The notes under the pieces were generated by a model, which ran no database searches, was not told the DNA's origin, and saw only the letters and a list, made by a program, of their open reading frames with translations. DNA of 32,408 nt from Massilibacteroides sp. (lineage in GTDB: Bacteria > Bacteroidota > Bacteroidia > Bacteroidales > Tannerellaceae). The position numbers were made by a program, and so were the translations under genes. Location: NCBI GenBank assembly GCA_028708075.1, contig JAQVZS010000004.1, positions 1 through 32,408 of the forward strand, read 5' to 3'. Every line of letters begins with the position of its first letter. Position 1 is the stretch's first letter. Below are positions 24,146 through 31,360 of this stretch, piece after piece.

Positions 24146-25699
24146 TTAATAGCCAGTCTCTTCTATCTTGGATGAGATTTTACGAATGGCTTCATATAAT
24201 TCGTTTTCGGGAATGATGACGTTGAATTCTCCCCAAAAAAGATTATCGTATTCGAACGGTGTTTCTGAAAATATAGTTCGAGTAGACAAAATTTCTGCCC
24301 TTGAAAAGCGATTCGCCTCATTTTTGTCAACTTTACAAGTTACCATTTCAAACCATGCATGTACGTCCGTTGATGAAAAAAAGAACCGTTTCTTTTTTAT
24401 TTTAAAATAAAGGTCTCCACGCACATGATTAATGTAATATGTTTTGTCCCATTGTTTGTAGGATATTGTATATCTTATATACTGCGGCGTGATCTCCAGA
24501 TTTTTGCTCTTCCTTTCAACAAACATGTTTGTTGCTTTTCTTATATAATCCGGATGAATTTCAAATTCGGCTTTCAACAAGGCTTTATTGTCTTTATCGA
24601 TGTAAACGTTTCCTCGATAAAGCGGATCTTTGTATGTCTCTTTTTGTTCAAAATGAATTATGTCTACCATACGATTATCTACTACGGTTATTCCTGCGTG
24701 CGTATACACATATGGGCTTTCTTCTTCCGCTCGCAAAAAGTCAGGAACTTGCTTTACAATATCCAGCATTAGACAAGCATGTATCCCAGATTTTATTCTG
24801 GCAATTATGGTGTCTTTCTCGTGTACATTACTAACTTTTCGCATTTTAAGTAGTTTTACCTGGTCGGTTGCATAGCTGGAAAATGGCGTTTTACGAACTT
24901 TAAAAACGCCTTCACTCAAACTAACCATTCCTTTCTTCCGTTCAATACCCTCTCGATAAAAAGAGGTTAAATAAACGGGATTTAAAGGGTAGTTCTCTTT
25001 CCTTTTTTCCAACATTTCATTTAAAACAACAATTGGTTTTACTGGGCGTACAATAATTTCCTGAAGATTGATTGTATTGGGTTCCAACGAAAATGTACTG
25101 TATTTATCTGCAAGTATTGTACAAGAGATATCCTGAGGATAATATCCTAAGTGAGAAAAATGTAATGTGTCATTACGATATAGGTCGGATAAACGTAACC
25201 TGAATTCTCCGTTCTGGTTGGTTATAGTTCCGATACCCGCTTTTGACAAACCCACTGAAGCATAAATAATGGGATCTTGAGTTTCTTTGTCATATAATGT
25301 TCCGGTGATGGTAAATAGAGTTTCCGTCTGCGATTGGACGGTATCTTTATGCTGAACCGGTATTTCTGACATTGTTTTGTGAATTAAAATATGCTGGTCT
25401 ACCAGACGAAGTTCCAATGATTTATCGCCAAGAATAGTGTAAATGGCCGAACGAACAGTGTATTCTCCCTTTACTATAAAGGCGTCTTGTTCATTATCGA
25501 TGATTTTGCTGTCATATATAAATAATAAATCCGTACGCTCCGTAATTAAGTTAAGAAGTTGGTAAATTGTTCCTTTCGACTTAGGCAGTTTAATTTTTTG
25601 TTCCAACGGGTCATTTATATCCATTGCTTGTGCCTGAATAAAGAAACTCAGGAACAAACAAAAAAAATATCGGATAAAAAGATTACGTGGTTTCATCAT
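24146..25699 (-). CDS. Secreted STN-CpD protein without a receptor barrel
   Basis: A 517-residue exported protein. From the start at 25699 it has a signal peptide (residues 1-25, ending IQAQA). An STN (secretin/TonB N-terminal) domain follows at about 35-107 (GTIYQLLNLITERTDLLFIY). Then comes a CarboxypepD_reg-like domain at about 130-195 (TGTLYDKETQDPIIYASVGL, TNQNGEFRL), then about 320 residues shared in layout with the protein at 27169-28434 (YLTSFYREG, EGVFKVRKTPF, PFEYDNLFWGEFNVI). There is no TonB-dependent receptor plug or barrel. STN domains elsewhere contact FecR-type anti-sigma factors, and the FecR gene lies 8 bp upstream, so this may be the signal-side partner. The longer frame from 25777 overlaps FecR and is unlikely. 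Confidence 0.8.
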   Translation of the reverse strand: MMKPRNLFIRYFFCLFLSFFIQAQAMDINDPLEQKIKLPKSKGTIYQLLNLITERTDLLFIYDSKIIDNEQDAFIVKGEYTVRSAIYTILGDKSLELRLVDQHILIHKTMSEIPVQHKDTVQSQTETLFTITGTLYDKETQDPIIYASVGLSKAGIGTITNQNGEFRLRLSDLYRNDTLHFSHLGYYPQDISCTILADKYSTFSLEPNTINLQEIIVRPVKPIVVLNEMLEKRKENYPLNPVYLTSFYREGIERKKGMVSLSEGVFKVRKTPFSSYATDQVKLLKMRKVSNVHEKDTIIARIKSGIHACLMLDIVKQVPDFLRAEEESPYVYTHAGITVVDNRMVDIIHFEQKETYKDPLYRGNVYIDKDNKALLKAEFEIHPDYIRKATNMFVERKSKNLEITPQYIRYTISYKQWDKTYYINHVRGDLYFKIKKKRFFFSSTDVHAWFEMVTCKVDKNEANRFSRAEILSTRTIFSETPFEYDNLFWGEFNVIIPENELYEAIRKISSKIEETGY

Positions 25700-25707
25700 T
25701 GTAAAAT

Positions 25708-26568
25708 TTACTGTCCTGTATCCGTAATCAGATAGACACCTTCTTTTTCCGTATATTTCAAATCCAAAGCCAGACAAATCAATTGAGCAACTCTTTCTGG
25801 TGAATTGTTCGAAAAAGTAACCGTAAGGGGACGTTTGCTTAATTCAGGGGTTGTTTCCAACGTTATTTTGTCGAATTCCTTATTGATCACTTGAAGAATA
25901 TTCCCAATCGATTCGTCCTTAAACTGTATTTTTCGGGTAAAAGAATCAAAGACGTCTTTGTTTTTTGTCGGATTTAAATGCAAACTTCCGGAAATTAATC
26001 GAACGGTCTCGCCGGCTTGAACTAAAGTTTCTAAACCGTTTTTTTTCTGTTTTACTCTTACAACACCTCGTCTGACGGCAAGTTCAAATTTATTATTTCC
26101 GCCATCTTGTATATAGAAAGAGGTGCCGAGCACTTCAACCTGTATATCTTGTGTATTAATTAAAAACGGACGTTCCTTATTACCGCTTACATCAAATAAA
26201 GCGTCTCCTTCCAAATATACTTCACGTCTATTGTTGTCGAAACGGGAAGGATAATTCAATTTCGCATTATCCGATAAATAGACTATCGATCCGTCTTCCA
26301 GAGTGGTGACCAAAGTTATTGCTCCTTTCTTGTTTTGTATCGTCAACAGATCTTTCTGTTCAGAATCTCTTCTTAATGTTGTGAAAAACAAGGTCGCGAA
26401 CGAGATAGCAACAACGGCAATCGCAGCAGTCCATTTGTAATAAACAGGTTTTATCCGGATGAGAGTCGTCCGTTCGCTTTTCTTCGGGACAAGTCCGTCC
26501 GCATCTAAACGATTATACAAACGTTTCCATGCAAGATCTGTTTTAATTGTATTTTTTATCTGTTTCAT
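25708..26568 (-). CDS. FecR-family anti-sigma factor
   Basis: A 286-residue inner-membrane regulator. A short cytoplasmic N-terminus with AWKRLYNRLDADG is followed by one membrane segment (about residues 47-67, WTAAIAVVAISFATLFF). The periplasmic FecR domain comes next (about 80-190, TTLEDGSIVYLSDNAKLNYP and EVLGTSFYIQDG), then a C-terminal DUF4974/STN-like domain (about 210-283, FKDESIGNILQVINKEFDKI). Its ATG overlaps the sigma factor stop by 4 bp (ATGA), giving strict coupling. It should hold the sigma factor inactive until a periplasmic signal arrives. Confidence 0.9.
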   Translation of the reverse strand: MKQIKNTIKTDLAWKRLYNRLDADGLVPKKSERTTLIRIKPVYYKWTAAIAVVAISFATLFFTTLRRDSEQKDLLTIQNKKGAITLVTTLEDGSIVYLSDNAKLNYPSRFDNNRREVYLEGDALFDVSGNKERPFLINTQDIQVEVLGTSFYIQDGGNNKFELAVRRGVVRVKQKKNGLETLVQAGETVRLISGSLHLNPTKNKDVFDSFTRKIQFKDESIGNILQVINKEFDKITLETTPELSKRPLTVTFSNNSPERVAQLICLALDLKYTEKEGVYLITDTGQ

Positions 26569-27116
26569 GTTATATATAAATACTCTTCTATTTCTTTTCG
26601 CAATGTTTGTAACGCTTTAGTCATTTCTGCTTCTACCGTTTTTACGGATACGGAAAGGGCAGAAGCAATTTCCAAATATTTCATTCCTTGAAAACGATGC
26701 ATACAGAATATTTTCAGCCTACGTTCGGGTAGTTTTCGAAGTGTTTCTTTGATCAGTTCTTCCAATTCTTCATATTCCATATTTTCCTGAGGGTCTGAAG
26801 AAGAAAAAACGGATGCATTTTTCATAATCTCATCTTTGTGTTTTTCTCTCACATTCAGATGTTCACGAAATTGAATCGCTTCATTTCGTACGGCCCGGTA
26901 TAAATAGCTTTTAACCGACCGAAGCAAAGGTAGTTTTTGTCTTTCCTTCCAAAAATAATAAAACAAATCCTGGACAATTTCCTCTGCAACTTCCTTGTCA
27001 CCTGTTATCCCTGTGGCATAAAGGCAAAGAGGGGCATAATAAGACTTAAAAAACTTTTCAAAAGCTTTTATATCCCCCTCTTTAATCTTCGCCAATAAAA
27101 ACAGGTCGTTCAACAT
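26565..27116 (-). CDS. ECF sigma-70 factor, FecI-like Bacteroidota family
   Basis: A 183-residue ECF sigma factor. Region 2 is clear (DIKAFEKFFKSYYAPLCLYA, then VAEEIVQDLFYYFWKE, residues 15-56), as is region 4 (LPERRLKIFCMHRFQGMKYLEIASALSVSVKTVEAEMTKAL, about 128-170). It is transcribed with FecR and the STN-CpD protein downstream. The gap to the upstream CpD gene is 52 bp and contains its own -7-like box, so it may be read both from upstream and independently. The target promoters are not visible to me. Confidence 0.92.
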   Translation of the reverse strand: MLNDLFLLAKIKEGDIKAFEKFFKSYYAPLCLYATGITGDKEVAEEIVQDLFYYFWKERQKLPLLRSVKSYLYRAVRNEAIQFREHLNVREKHKDEIMKNASVFSSSDPQENMEYEELEELIKETLRKLPERRLKIFCMHRFQGMKYLEIASALSVSVKTVEAEMTKALQTLRKEIEEYLYIT

Positions 27117-27143
27117 AACAATATGAAATAAAAAGTGTTACTC

Positions 27144-27151
27144 CAAAATTA
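27144..27151 (-). promoter_or_regulatory. Candidate -7 box before the sigma factor gene
   Basis: Reads TAATTTTG on the minus strand, a full TAnnTTTG match, 27 bp before the sigma factor ATG. No TTTG at the right upstream distance was found, so it may be weak or activator-dependent. Confidence 0.35.
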
Positions 27152-27168
27152 CTATAAAGAACGTAATT

Positions 27169-28434
27169 TTATCTATTTTGTTTCCGTAATTTGTTCACTG
27201 CCGATTCCAAAGATTCTGTCGGTTCGATTATGTTATAATTGCCCCAAAAATCTTCATCGGCGAAATCGGAAACTTTGTCAGAAAGTGACTGATTAGTTTT
27301 GAACGACATTTTGTATGGAATGTTGGTAACATTTTCTTCTTTCATATCCGTTACAACCATTTCGGAAATAATCGTATAATTGGTGGAAAATAAACGTCGT
27401 TTCCAATCGCATTTGAAGCGGACTTCGTTTCGAATATAACTCAAATATGTTTTATTTTTTTGTTCCTTATAATTAACTAGGAAATACACTTCCGTTGGTT
27501 TAAATCGGAGACCGAAAGGTTTCTTTTTCAAAATTGCTTGTGTTGCCTTGTTTTTATCATCCATACTTAATCTGAATTCAGCGCGAGTAAAAGCCAACTT
27601 TTCTTTGTCGATGTATAATTTCCCGTAATACAAAGCATATGGAAGTATAACCTGAGGCACAAAACTAATTACATATTGCGGACGATTATCGATCATCACC
27701 GGCTCTTCCATCCGAAAGGAGTAATACGAAAGAGTTTCTTTATCTAAAAGTAAGCCAGGATTTTTAGCTATATCGAGGTACACTGAAAGATTGGGCCCGC
27801 CAAGTAATTTAACAACCAAGGTATCGCCTTTTTTCGGACTCAACAATTTACGTCCTTTGAAGATTTGTACCCTGTCATAATCGACCTGTCTGGTGTAAGG
27901 CGTTTTATAAACGTCAATAATAGCTTCAGATATAGTAATATAGCGACGTCCCTTCTGGGCCGTTTCGCGATAAAACCCCGTTAACATATTATGTTTGTTA
28001 CTATAATTATCCGGAACTTTATTTACCGCTTCTTCCACAATAAAACGTGCATCATGAGCTCGGATTACGACTTCATCCAACACATTTGCATTCGGTGTTA
28101 AATAAACCATTAAATCCGTAAGATTGTTTTCCTTTACTGGGATCTGTGTACTTAAATAACCGATATGAGAGATTTCAATCAGCGAATGTTGATGAAGAAC
28201 CGGAAGCTTGATTGAAAATTCTCCTTCCGAATTCGTTATCGTACCGATATTTGTTCCCGGAACGGAAATGTTTACGTATTCCAACTTCTTTTTAGACTGT
28301 CTATCCTTAACCGTACCATTAACTGTAACGACTTTAACCGAATCTGCTTCCTGAGCATATAGGGAAAAAGTCCCGACAATTAAAAAACTAATCAAGAAAA
28401 AAATTCCCAATGTTTGTTTATAAAATGTTTTCAT
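27169..28434 (-). CDS. Secreted CarboxypepD_reg-like protein, paralogue of 24146-25699
   Basis: A 421-residue exported protein with a signal peptide ending SLYAQ (residue 28). A CarboxypepD_reg-like domain follows at about 37-110 (NGTVKDRQSKKKLEYVNISV, TNSEGEFSI, ISHIGYLSTQIPV). The long C-terminal region contains DEVVIRAHDARFIVEEAVNK, MLTGFYRET, AIIDVYKTPY and DFADEDFWGNYNIIEP. This region parallels the C-terminal region of the STN-CpD protein in order and motifs, but the STN domain is absent. It is the first gene of the leftward set and its start faces the LytTR-led locus across 173 bp. Function unknown. Confidence 0.8.
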   Translation of the reverse strand: MKTFYKQTLGIFFLISFLIVGTFSLYAQEADSVKVVTVNGTVKDRQSKKKLEYVNISVPGTNIGTITNSEGEFSIKLPVLHQHSLIEISHIGYLSTQIPVKENNLTDLMVYLTPNANVLDEVVIRAHDARFIVEEAVNKVPDNYSNKHNMLTGFYRETAQKGRRYITISEAIIDVYKTPYTRQVDYDRVQIFKGRKLLSPKKGDTLVVKLLGGPNLSVYLDIAKNPGLLLDKETLSYYSFRMEEPVMIDNRPQYVISFVPQVILPYALYYGKLYIDKEKLAFTRAEFRLSMDDKNKATQAILKKKPFGLRFKPTEVYFLVNYKEQKNKTYLSYIRNEVRFKCDWKRRLFSTNYTIISEMVVTDMKEENVTNIPYKMSFKTNQSLSDKVSDFADEDFWGNYNIIEPTESLESAVNKLRKQNR

Positions 28435-28541
28435 AATAATAATTTATTAAAAGATGAATAATATGCTTTTATATATATGATTGTACAAAAAGAAAATACC
28501 CTATATAAAAAAGAGAAAAAATTAAGATTAGTGAAAATGTT

Positions 28542-28573
28542 TTTGGTTTACGTATTTAAATAATCTATTTTTG
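28542..28573 (+). promoter_or_regulatory. Promoter of the phosphorylation locus
   Basis: TTTG at 28542-28545 and TATTTTTG at 28566-28573 with 20 bp between them fit the Bacteroides consensus fully. The predicted start is near 28580, 28 bp before the LytTR gene. The rest of the divergent gap 28435-28607 is A/T-rich and shows no clear promoter for the leftward CpD gene. Confidence 0.8.
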
Positions 28574-28607
28574 CGTTGATTTGAAAGACTAAGAACATCC
28601 AAAACAT

Positions 28608-28988
28608 ATGGAGCGCTACCTGATTATCAAAACGAGAGATGAATTATTGCGGATAAAAATAGGGCAGATCCTTTATTTTGAAGCAGACCGGAATTACACG
28701 AAGCTTTTTCTGTCGAACGGAATTCAATTTACCTTTGCCATCAACATTGGTAAAATCGAAGAGATGTTAGAAAAACAGGTTTCAGGTAGTACTCATATTT
28801 TAATGCGTGTGGGTAAAAGTCACATCATCAACAAAAATCATATTTTGCAAATCCACCTTCCAAAGCAAAAATTATTATTACTTTCATCGGATGGAAAACC
28901 CCGGGAATTAATTGTTTCTAAAGATCCGCTTAAGGTTCTCAAAGATTCGCTCGAAAAAGAAATGAACAAAGAAGAAAATGAAGAATGA
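28608..28988 (+). CDS. Stand-alone LytTR DNA-binding protein
   Basis: A 126-residue protein made of a LytTR domain alone (about residues 5-105) with no receiver domain. The motifs are LLRIKIGQILYFEADRNYTK, FTFAINIGKIEEML, ILMRVGKSHIINKNHI and LIVSKDPLKVL. The charged tail KEMNKEENEE is unusual. It is the first gene of the locus and its last bases overlap the start of the FHA protein (ATGA, 28985-28988). It could autoregulate the operon. Phosphorylation by the kinase downstream could replace the missing receiver, which is speculation. Confidence 0.85.
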   Translation: MERYLIIKTRDELLRIKIGQILYFEADRNYTKLFLSNGIQFTFAINIGKIEEMLEKQVSGSTHILMRVGKSHIINKNHILQIHLPKQKLLLLSSDGKPRELIVSKDPLKVLKDSLEKEMNKEENEE

Positions 28989-29632
28989 TTATAAAGATTG
29001 GTAAAGCGACAGATAATGATTTTATTATAAATAATCTTTCTGTTAGTAGGTATCATGCGAACTTGTTTTTCGATAACGAAGGAGGATGGATCTTGGAAGA
29101 CTTAAACTCTACCAATGGAACGTTTATCAATGGCGTTCAAGTATTGAAGAAAAAAATAACGACATCTGATCCTATTCGTTTTGGAAATAGTGAAATTTTT
29201 TTTCTCCAAGATCTTTTACATGCCAATAATGATTATAGTGAAGATTTTGCTCAATTAAAAGATGTGTACAGATCGTATGTTCAAGAAAAGATTAAGATAC
29301 AATCTTCTAACCAATTAAAAACAAGACTATTACAATCTCTTCCTTTTGCTATTCCAGGAATAATCGGAGTCATAATCGGTTTTTTAGGTAAAGGTAACCA
29401 GACTATTTTTGCCATAAGTCTATGTGTAACTATTCTTGCTCCTGCCGTAGGTATTTATTTAGGTGCCCGCCAAGCATCAAAAATTCCCATGTTATTACAA
29501 TCGATTACAGACAACTTCAAAATCAAATATGTTTGTCCCAAATGTGGTCATTTTTTGGGCGAAATCCCCTGGGAATCTCTCTTGAATAAAAAACAATGTC
29601 CGGCCTGCAAAGCAAAATGGACAAAAGAATAA
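28985..29632 (+). CDS. FHA domain protein with two membrane segments and C-terminal zinc ribbon
   Basis: A 215-residue protein. The FHA domain (residues 1-75) has KIGKATDNDFII, SVSRYHA and LEDLNSTNGTFINGV, the classic phosphothreonine-binding set. A helical linker (80-115) leads to two hydrophobic segments (about 117-135 and 140-160). A C-terminal zinc ribbon follows with C184-x2-C187 and C205-x2-C208. FHA and ribbon should both lie in the cytoplasm. It reads phosphothreonine marks at the membrane, probably made by the kinase of the same locus. It is coupled to the LytTR gene by a 4-bp overlap. Confidence 0.88.
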   Translation: MIIKIGKATDNDFIINNLSVSRYHANLFFDNEGGWILEDLNSTNGTFINGVQVLKKKITTSDPIRFGNSEIFFLQDLLHANNDYSEDFAQLKDVYRSYVQEKIKIQSSNQLKTRLLQSLPFAIPGIIGVIIGFLGKGNQTIFAISLCVTILAPAVGIYLGARQASKIPMLLQSITDNFKIKYVCPKCGHFLGEIPWESLLNKKQCPACKAKWTKE

Positions 29633-29653
29633 ACGTTTTGTATCTCAAAACAA

Positions 29654-29734
29654 TACTTTTGTACATAAACCCCAACTATTTGATTATAAGTAAATATCTG
29701 TGATCTATTTAACAAATAACTTTTTGTAATTTTG
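29654..29734 (+). promoter_or_regulatory. Two candidate -7 boxes upstream of the acidic protein gene
   Basis: TACTTTTG (29654-29661) and TAATTTTG (29727-29734) both match TAnnTTTG in the 122-bp gap, but neither has a well-spaced TTTG partner. A second transcription start inside the locus is therefore possible, not shown. Confidence 0.35.
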
Positions 29735-29754
29735 TTGATAGAAGAAAAAAAATC

Positions 29755-30000
29755 ATGAAAAAGGATACTGAATACACTTTTGTCGCAATCGACAATGATC
29801 CTGAAGATATTATGAACGATGCCGTTGTTATTGACGTTGATCATGATGGAGATTTATTGTCGGCAGTTTCGATTGATGATGATCTGGAAACGGGCGACTT
29901 TATCACTTTGTCTGATGATACGGTTCTGTTTTCCGATGCGGATATGACGGATATTATTTCATCGGATATGGATGAAACCGATATATCGATGATCATATGA
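29755..30000 (+). CDS. Very acidic 81-residue protein of unknown function
   Basis: A small soluble protein with 21 Asp and 4 Glu in 81 residues, only two Lys and one His, and no Arg, Cys or Trp. Residues 27-33 form DVDHDGD, the DxDxDG start of an EF-hand or dockerin calcium loop, but the usual acidic twelfth position is Val 38. Asp-rich short blocks recur with Ser/Thr next to Asp (LSDDT, SDAD, TDIISSD, DETDIS), which could serve as kinase targets. Its stop overlaps the start of the next FHA gene (ATGA, 29997-30000). The coding start has a purine-rich GAAGAAAAAAAA stretch upstream. It may be a phosphorylated adaptor or substrate for the neighbouring FHA proteins; this is inference. Confidence 0.75.
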   Translation: MKKDTEYTFVAIDNDPEDIMNDAVVIDVDHDGDLLSAVSIDDDLETGDFITLSDDTVLFSDADMTDIISSDMDETDISMII

Positions 30001-30509
30001 TTTCGTTAAAATGTCCGTATTGCCAGGTTAAATTAAAAGTAGACGAAACCAAGTTACCCAAAGGTCTCGAATCATTTAAATGTCCGAAATGCAAAAAAGA
30101 AATTTCAGTCTCTTTGCTTTCCCAAAAAGAAGTGAATTCCGACTTGTCTGATACAGTCATAATCAATCCAACAAATATCAAAACCGGACATATTACTGTT
30201 ATCGCTGATGCACAAACCCCAGATCAATATTTTCTCTTGCATGAAGGGATTATGACATTCGGAAGAAAATCCTCAACTTCAGAGATTACTTGTCCTATTG
30301 TTACGACTGACAAAATGATGAGTCGTAATCATATGACTATTGAGGTAAAAAAAGATTCAAAAGGGACATATAAACATTATCTTTCTGACAATAACAGTAA
30401 AAACCGTACGTTATATAATAACAATTATCTTGAGGCCGGAGAAATAGTGATACTGCATGACAATGATGAGATTGTTTTAGGTAGAACTACTCTTCGATTT
30501 AATGTATAA
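29997..30509 (+). CDS. Zinc-ribbon/FHA domain protein
   Basis: A 170-residue soluble protein. The N-terminal zinc ribbon has C6-x2-C9 and C29-x2-C32 (LKCPYCQ, FKCPKCKKEI). The C-terminal FHA domain (about residues 75-170) has MTFGRKSSTSEI, MMSRNHMTIEV and LSDNNSKNRTLYNNN, then DEIVLGRTTLRF. In domain order it mirrors the membrane FHA protein (ribbon first instead of last). It overlaps the acidic protein gene by 4 bp and ends 11 bp before the phosphatase gene. Expected role: reader of phosphothreonine in the same pathway. Confidence 0.85.
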   Translation: MISLKCPYCQVKLKVDETKLPKGLESFKCPKCKKEISVSLLSQKEVNSDLSDTVIINPTNIKTGHITVIADAQTPDQYFLLHEGIMTFGRKSSTSEITCPIVTTDKMMSRNHMTIEVKKDSKGTYKHYLSDNNSKNRTLYNNNYLEAGEIVILHDNDEIVLGRTTLRFNV

Positions 30510-30520
30510 ATGTTTTTTAT

Positions 30521-31324
30521 ATGCATATAACGATAGGAAAACCTTATGCTGCGTCTGAAAAAGGCGGAAGAGCCAATAATGAGGATTTCATATTCCCGGC
30601 TCCTGAAGCAGTAGGAACAAACCAAAAACTTTTTATAGTCTGCGATGGCGTAGGGGGGGCTAACAAAGGAGAAGTTGCAAGCGCTATGGCGTGTGAATGT
30701 TTTTATTCTTTTTTGAGCTCTTTCTTTGACGGTTACATGGATGCAGCAATTATTAATAAAGCTTTGCAATACACCGAAGTTAATTTTGACGAATATATCC
30801 GGAATAATCCGGAAGCAATCGGTATGGGTACAACTTTAGCCTTGCTATTTTTTAGCCCTAAAGGAATAACTGTGGCACATATAGGTGATACCCGAATTTA
30901 TCATTTCCGAAATGGTCGTATATTACATCAGACAGAAGATCATTCTTTAGTCTATTCTTTGTATAAACTTAATACAATAAAAAAAGAGGAAATGCGCACG
31001 CATCCCCAAAGAAACATCATTCTCCGTGCCATCCAGGGAAACGACAATCCGACGGAAGCTGAAGTAAATCTGCTTACAGACATTAAAGACGGTGATTTCC
31101 TGTTCATGTGTACGGATGGTGTATTTGAGGTATTTACAGATGATGAATTATCCGAACTTTTTAATGGCCAGCATTCAGCTGAAGAGTGCAAAGACATTCT
31201 CATAGAGACTTGTAATGGAGAAACAAAAGACAATTTTTCATTTTATATTATTCCTGTTCAACATGTTCGCGAAAGCGAGAGCCTAACACAAAATATTCTT
31301 TCATTCTTTTATTCTTTGGTATAA
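30521..31324 (+). CDS. PP2C-family serine/threonine phosphatase
   Basis: A 267-residue metal-dependent phosphatase. The motifs in order are GGRANNEDF (D22), FIVCDGVGGANKGEVAS (D42, G43), GMGTTLALLFF, VAHIGDTRIYHFRNGRI, DHSLV, MCTDGVFEV (D199) and DNFSFYII (D237). All metal ligands of bacterial PP2C enzymes appear present; the last motif has Phe where Ile/Cys-Thr is common. It should reverse the action of the kinase encoded 36 bp downstream. Length is typical for stand-alone bacterial PP2C. Confidence 0.92.
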   Translation: MHITIGKPYAASEKGGRANNEDFIFPAPEAVGTNQKLFIVCDGVGGANKGEVASAMACECFYSFLSSFFDGYMDAAIINKALQYTEVNFDEYIRNNPEAIGMGTTLALLFFSPKGITVAHIGDTRIYHFRNGRILHQTEDHSLVYSLYKLNTIKKEEMRTHPQRNIILRAIQGNDNPTEAEVNLLTDIKDGDFLFMCTDGVFEVFTDDELSELFNGQHSAEECKDILIETCNGETKDNFSFYIIPVQHVRESESLTQNILSFFYSLV

Positions 31325-31330
31325 AAAACG

Positions 31331-31338
31331 TACTTTTG
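31331..31338 (+). promoter_or_regulatory. Candidate internal promoter for the kinase gene
   Basis: TACTTTTG fits the -7 box. Twenty bases upstream is TTTT (31307-31310) in place of TTTG, one mismatch. It would start transcription about 20 bp before the kinase ATG. Confidence 0.4.
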
Positions 31339-31360
31339 ACATGTAAATGTCAGAAAGAGT

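Noticed and set aside
24425..24875. Overlapping plus-strand frames of 71-115 residues
   Set aside because: They are antisense to the STN-CpD gene, rich in Cys and Phe with no domain sense, and lack start signals.
25700..25777. Longer start for the STN-CpD protein
   Set aside because: The extension overlaps the FecR gene and hides the signal peptide that begins at 25699.
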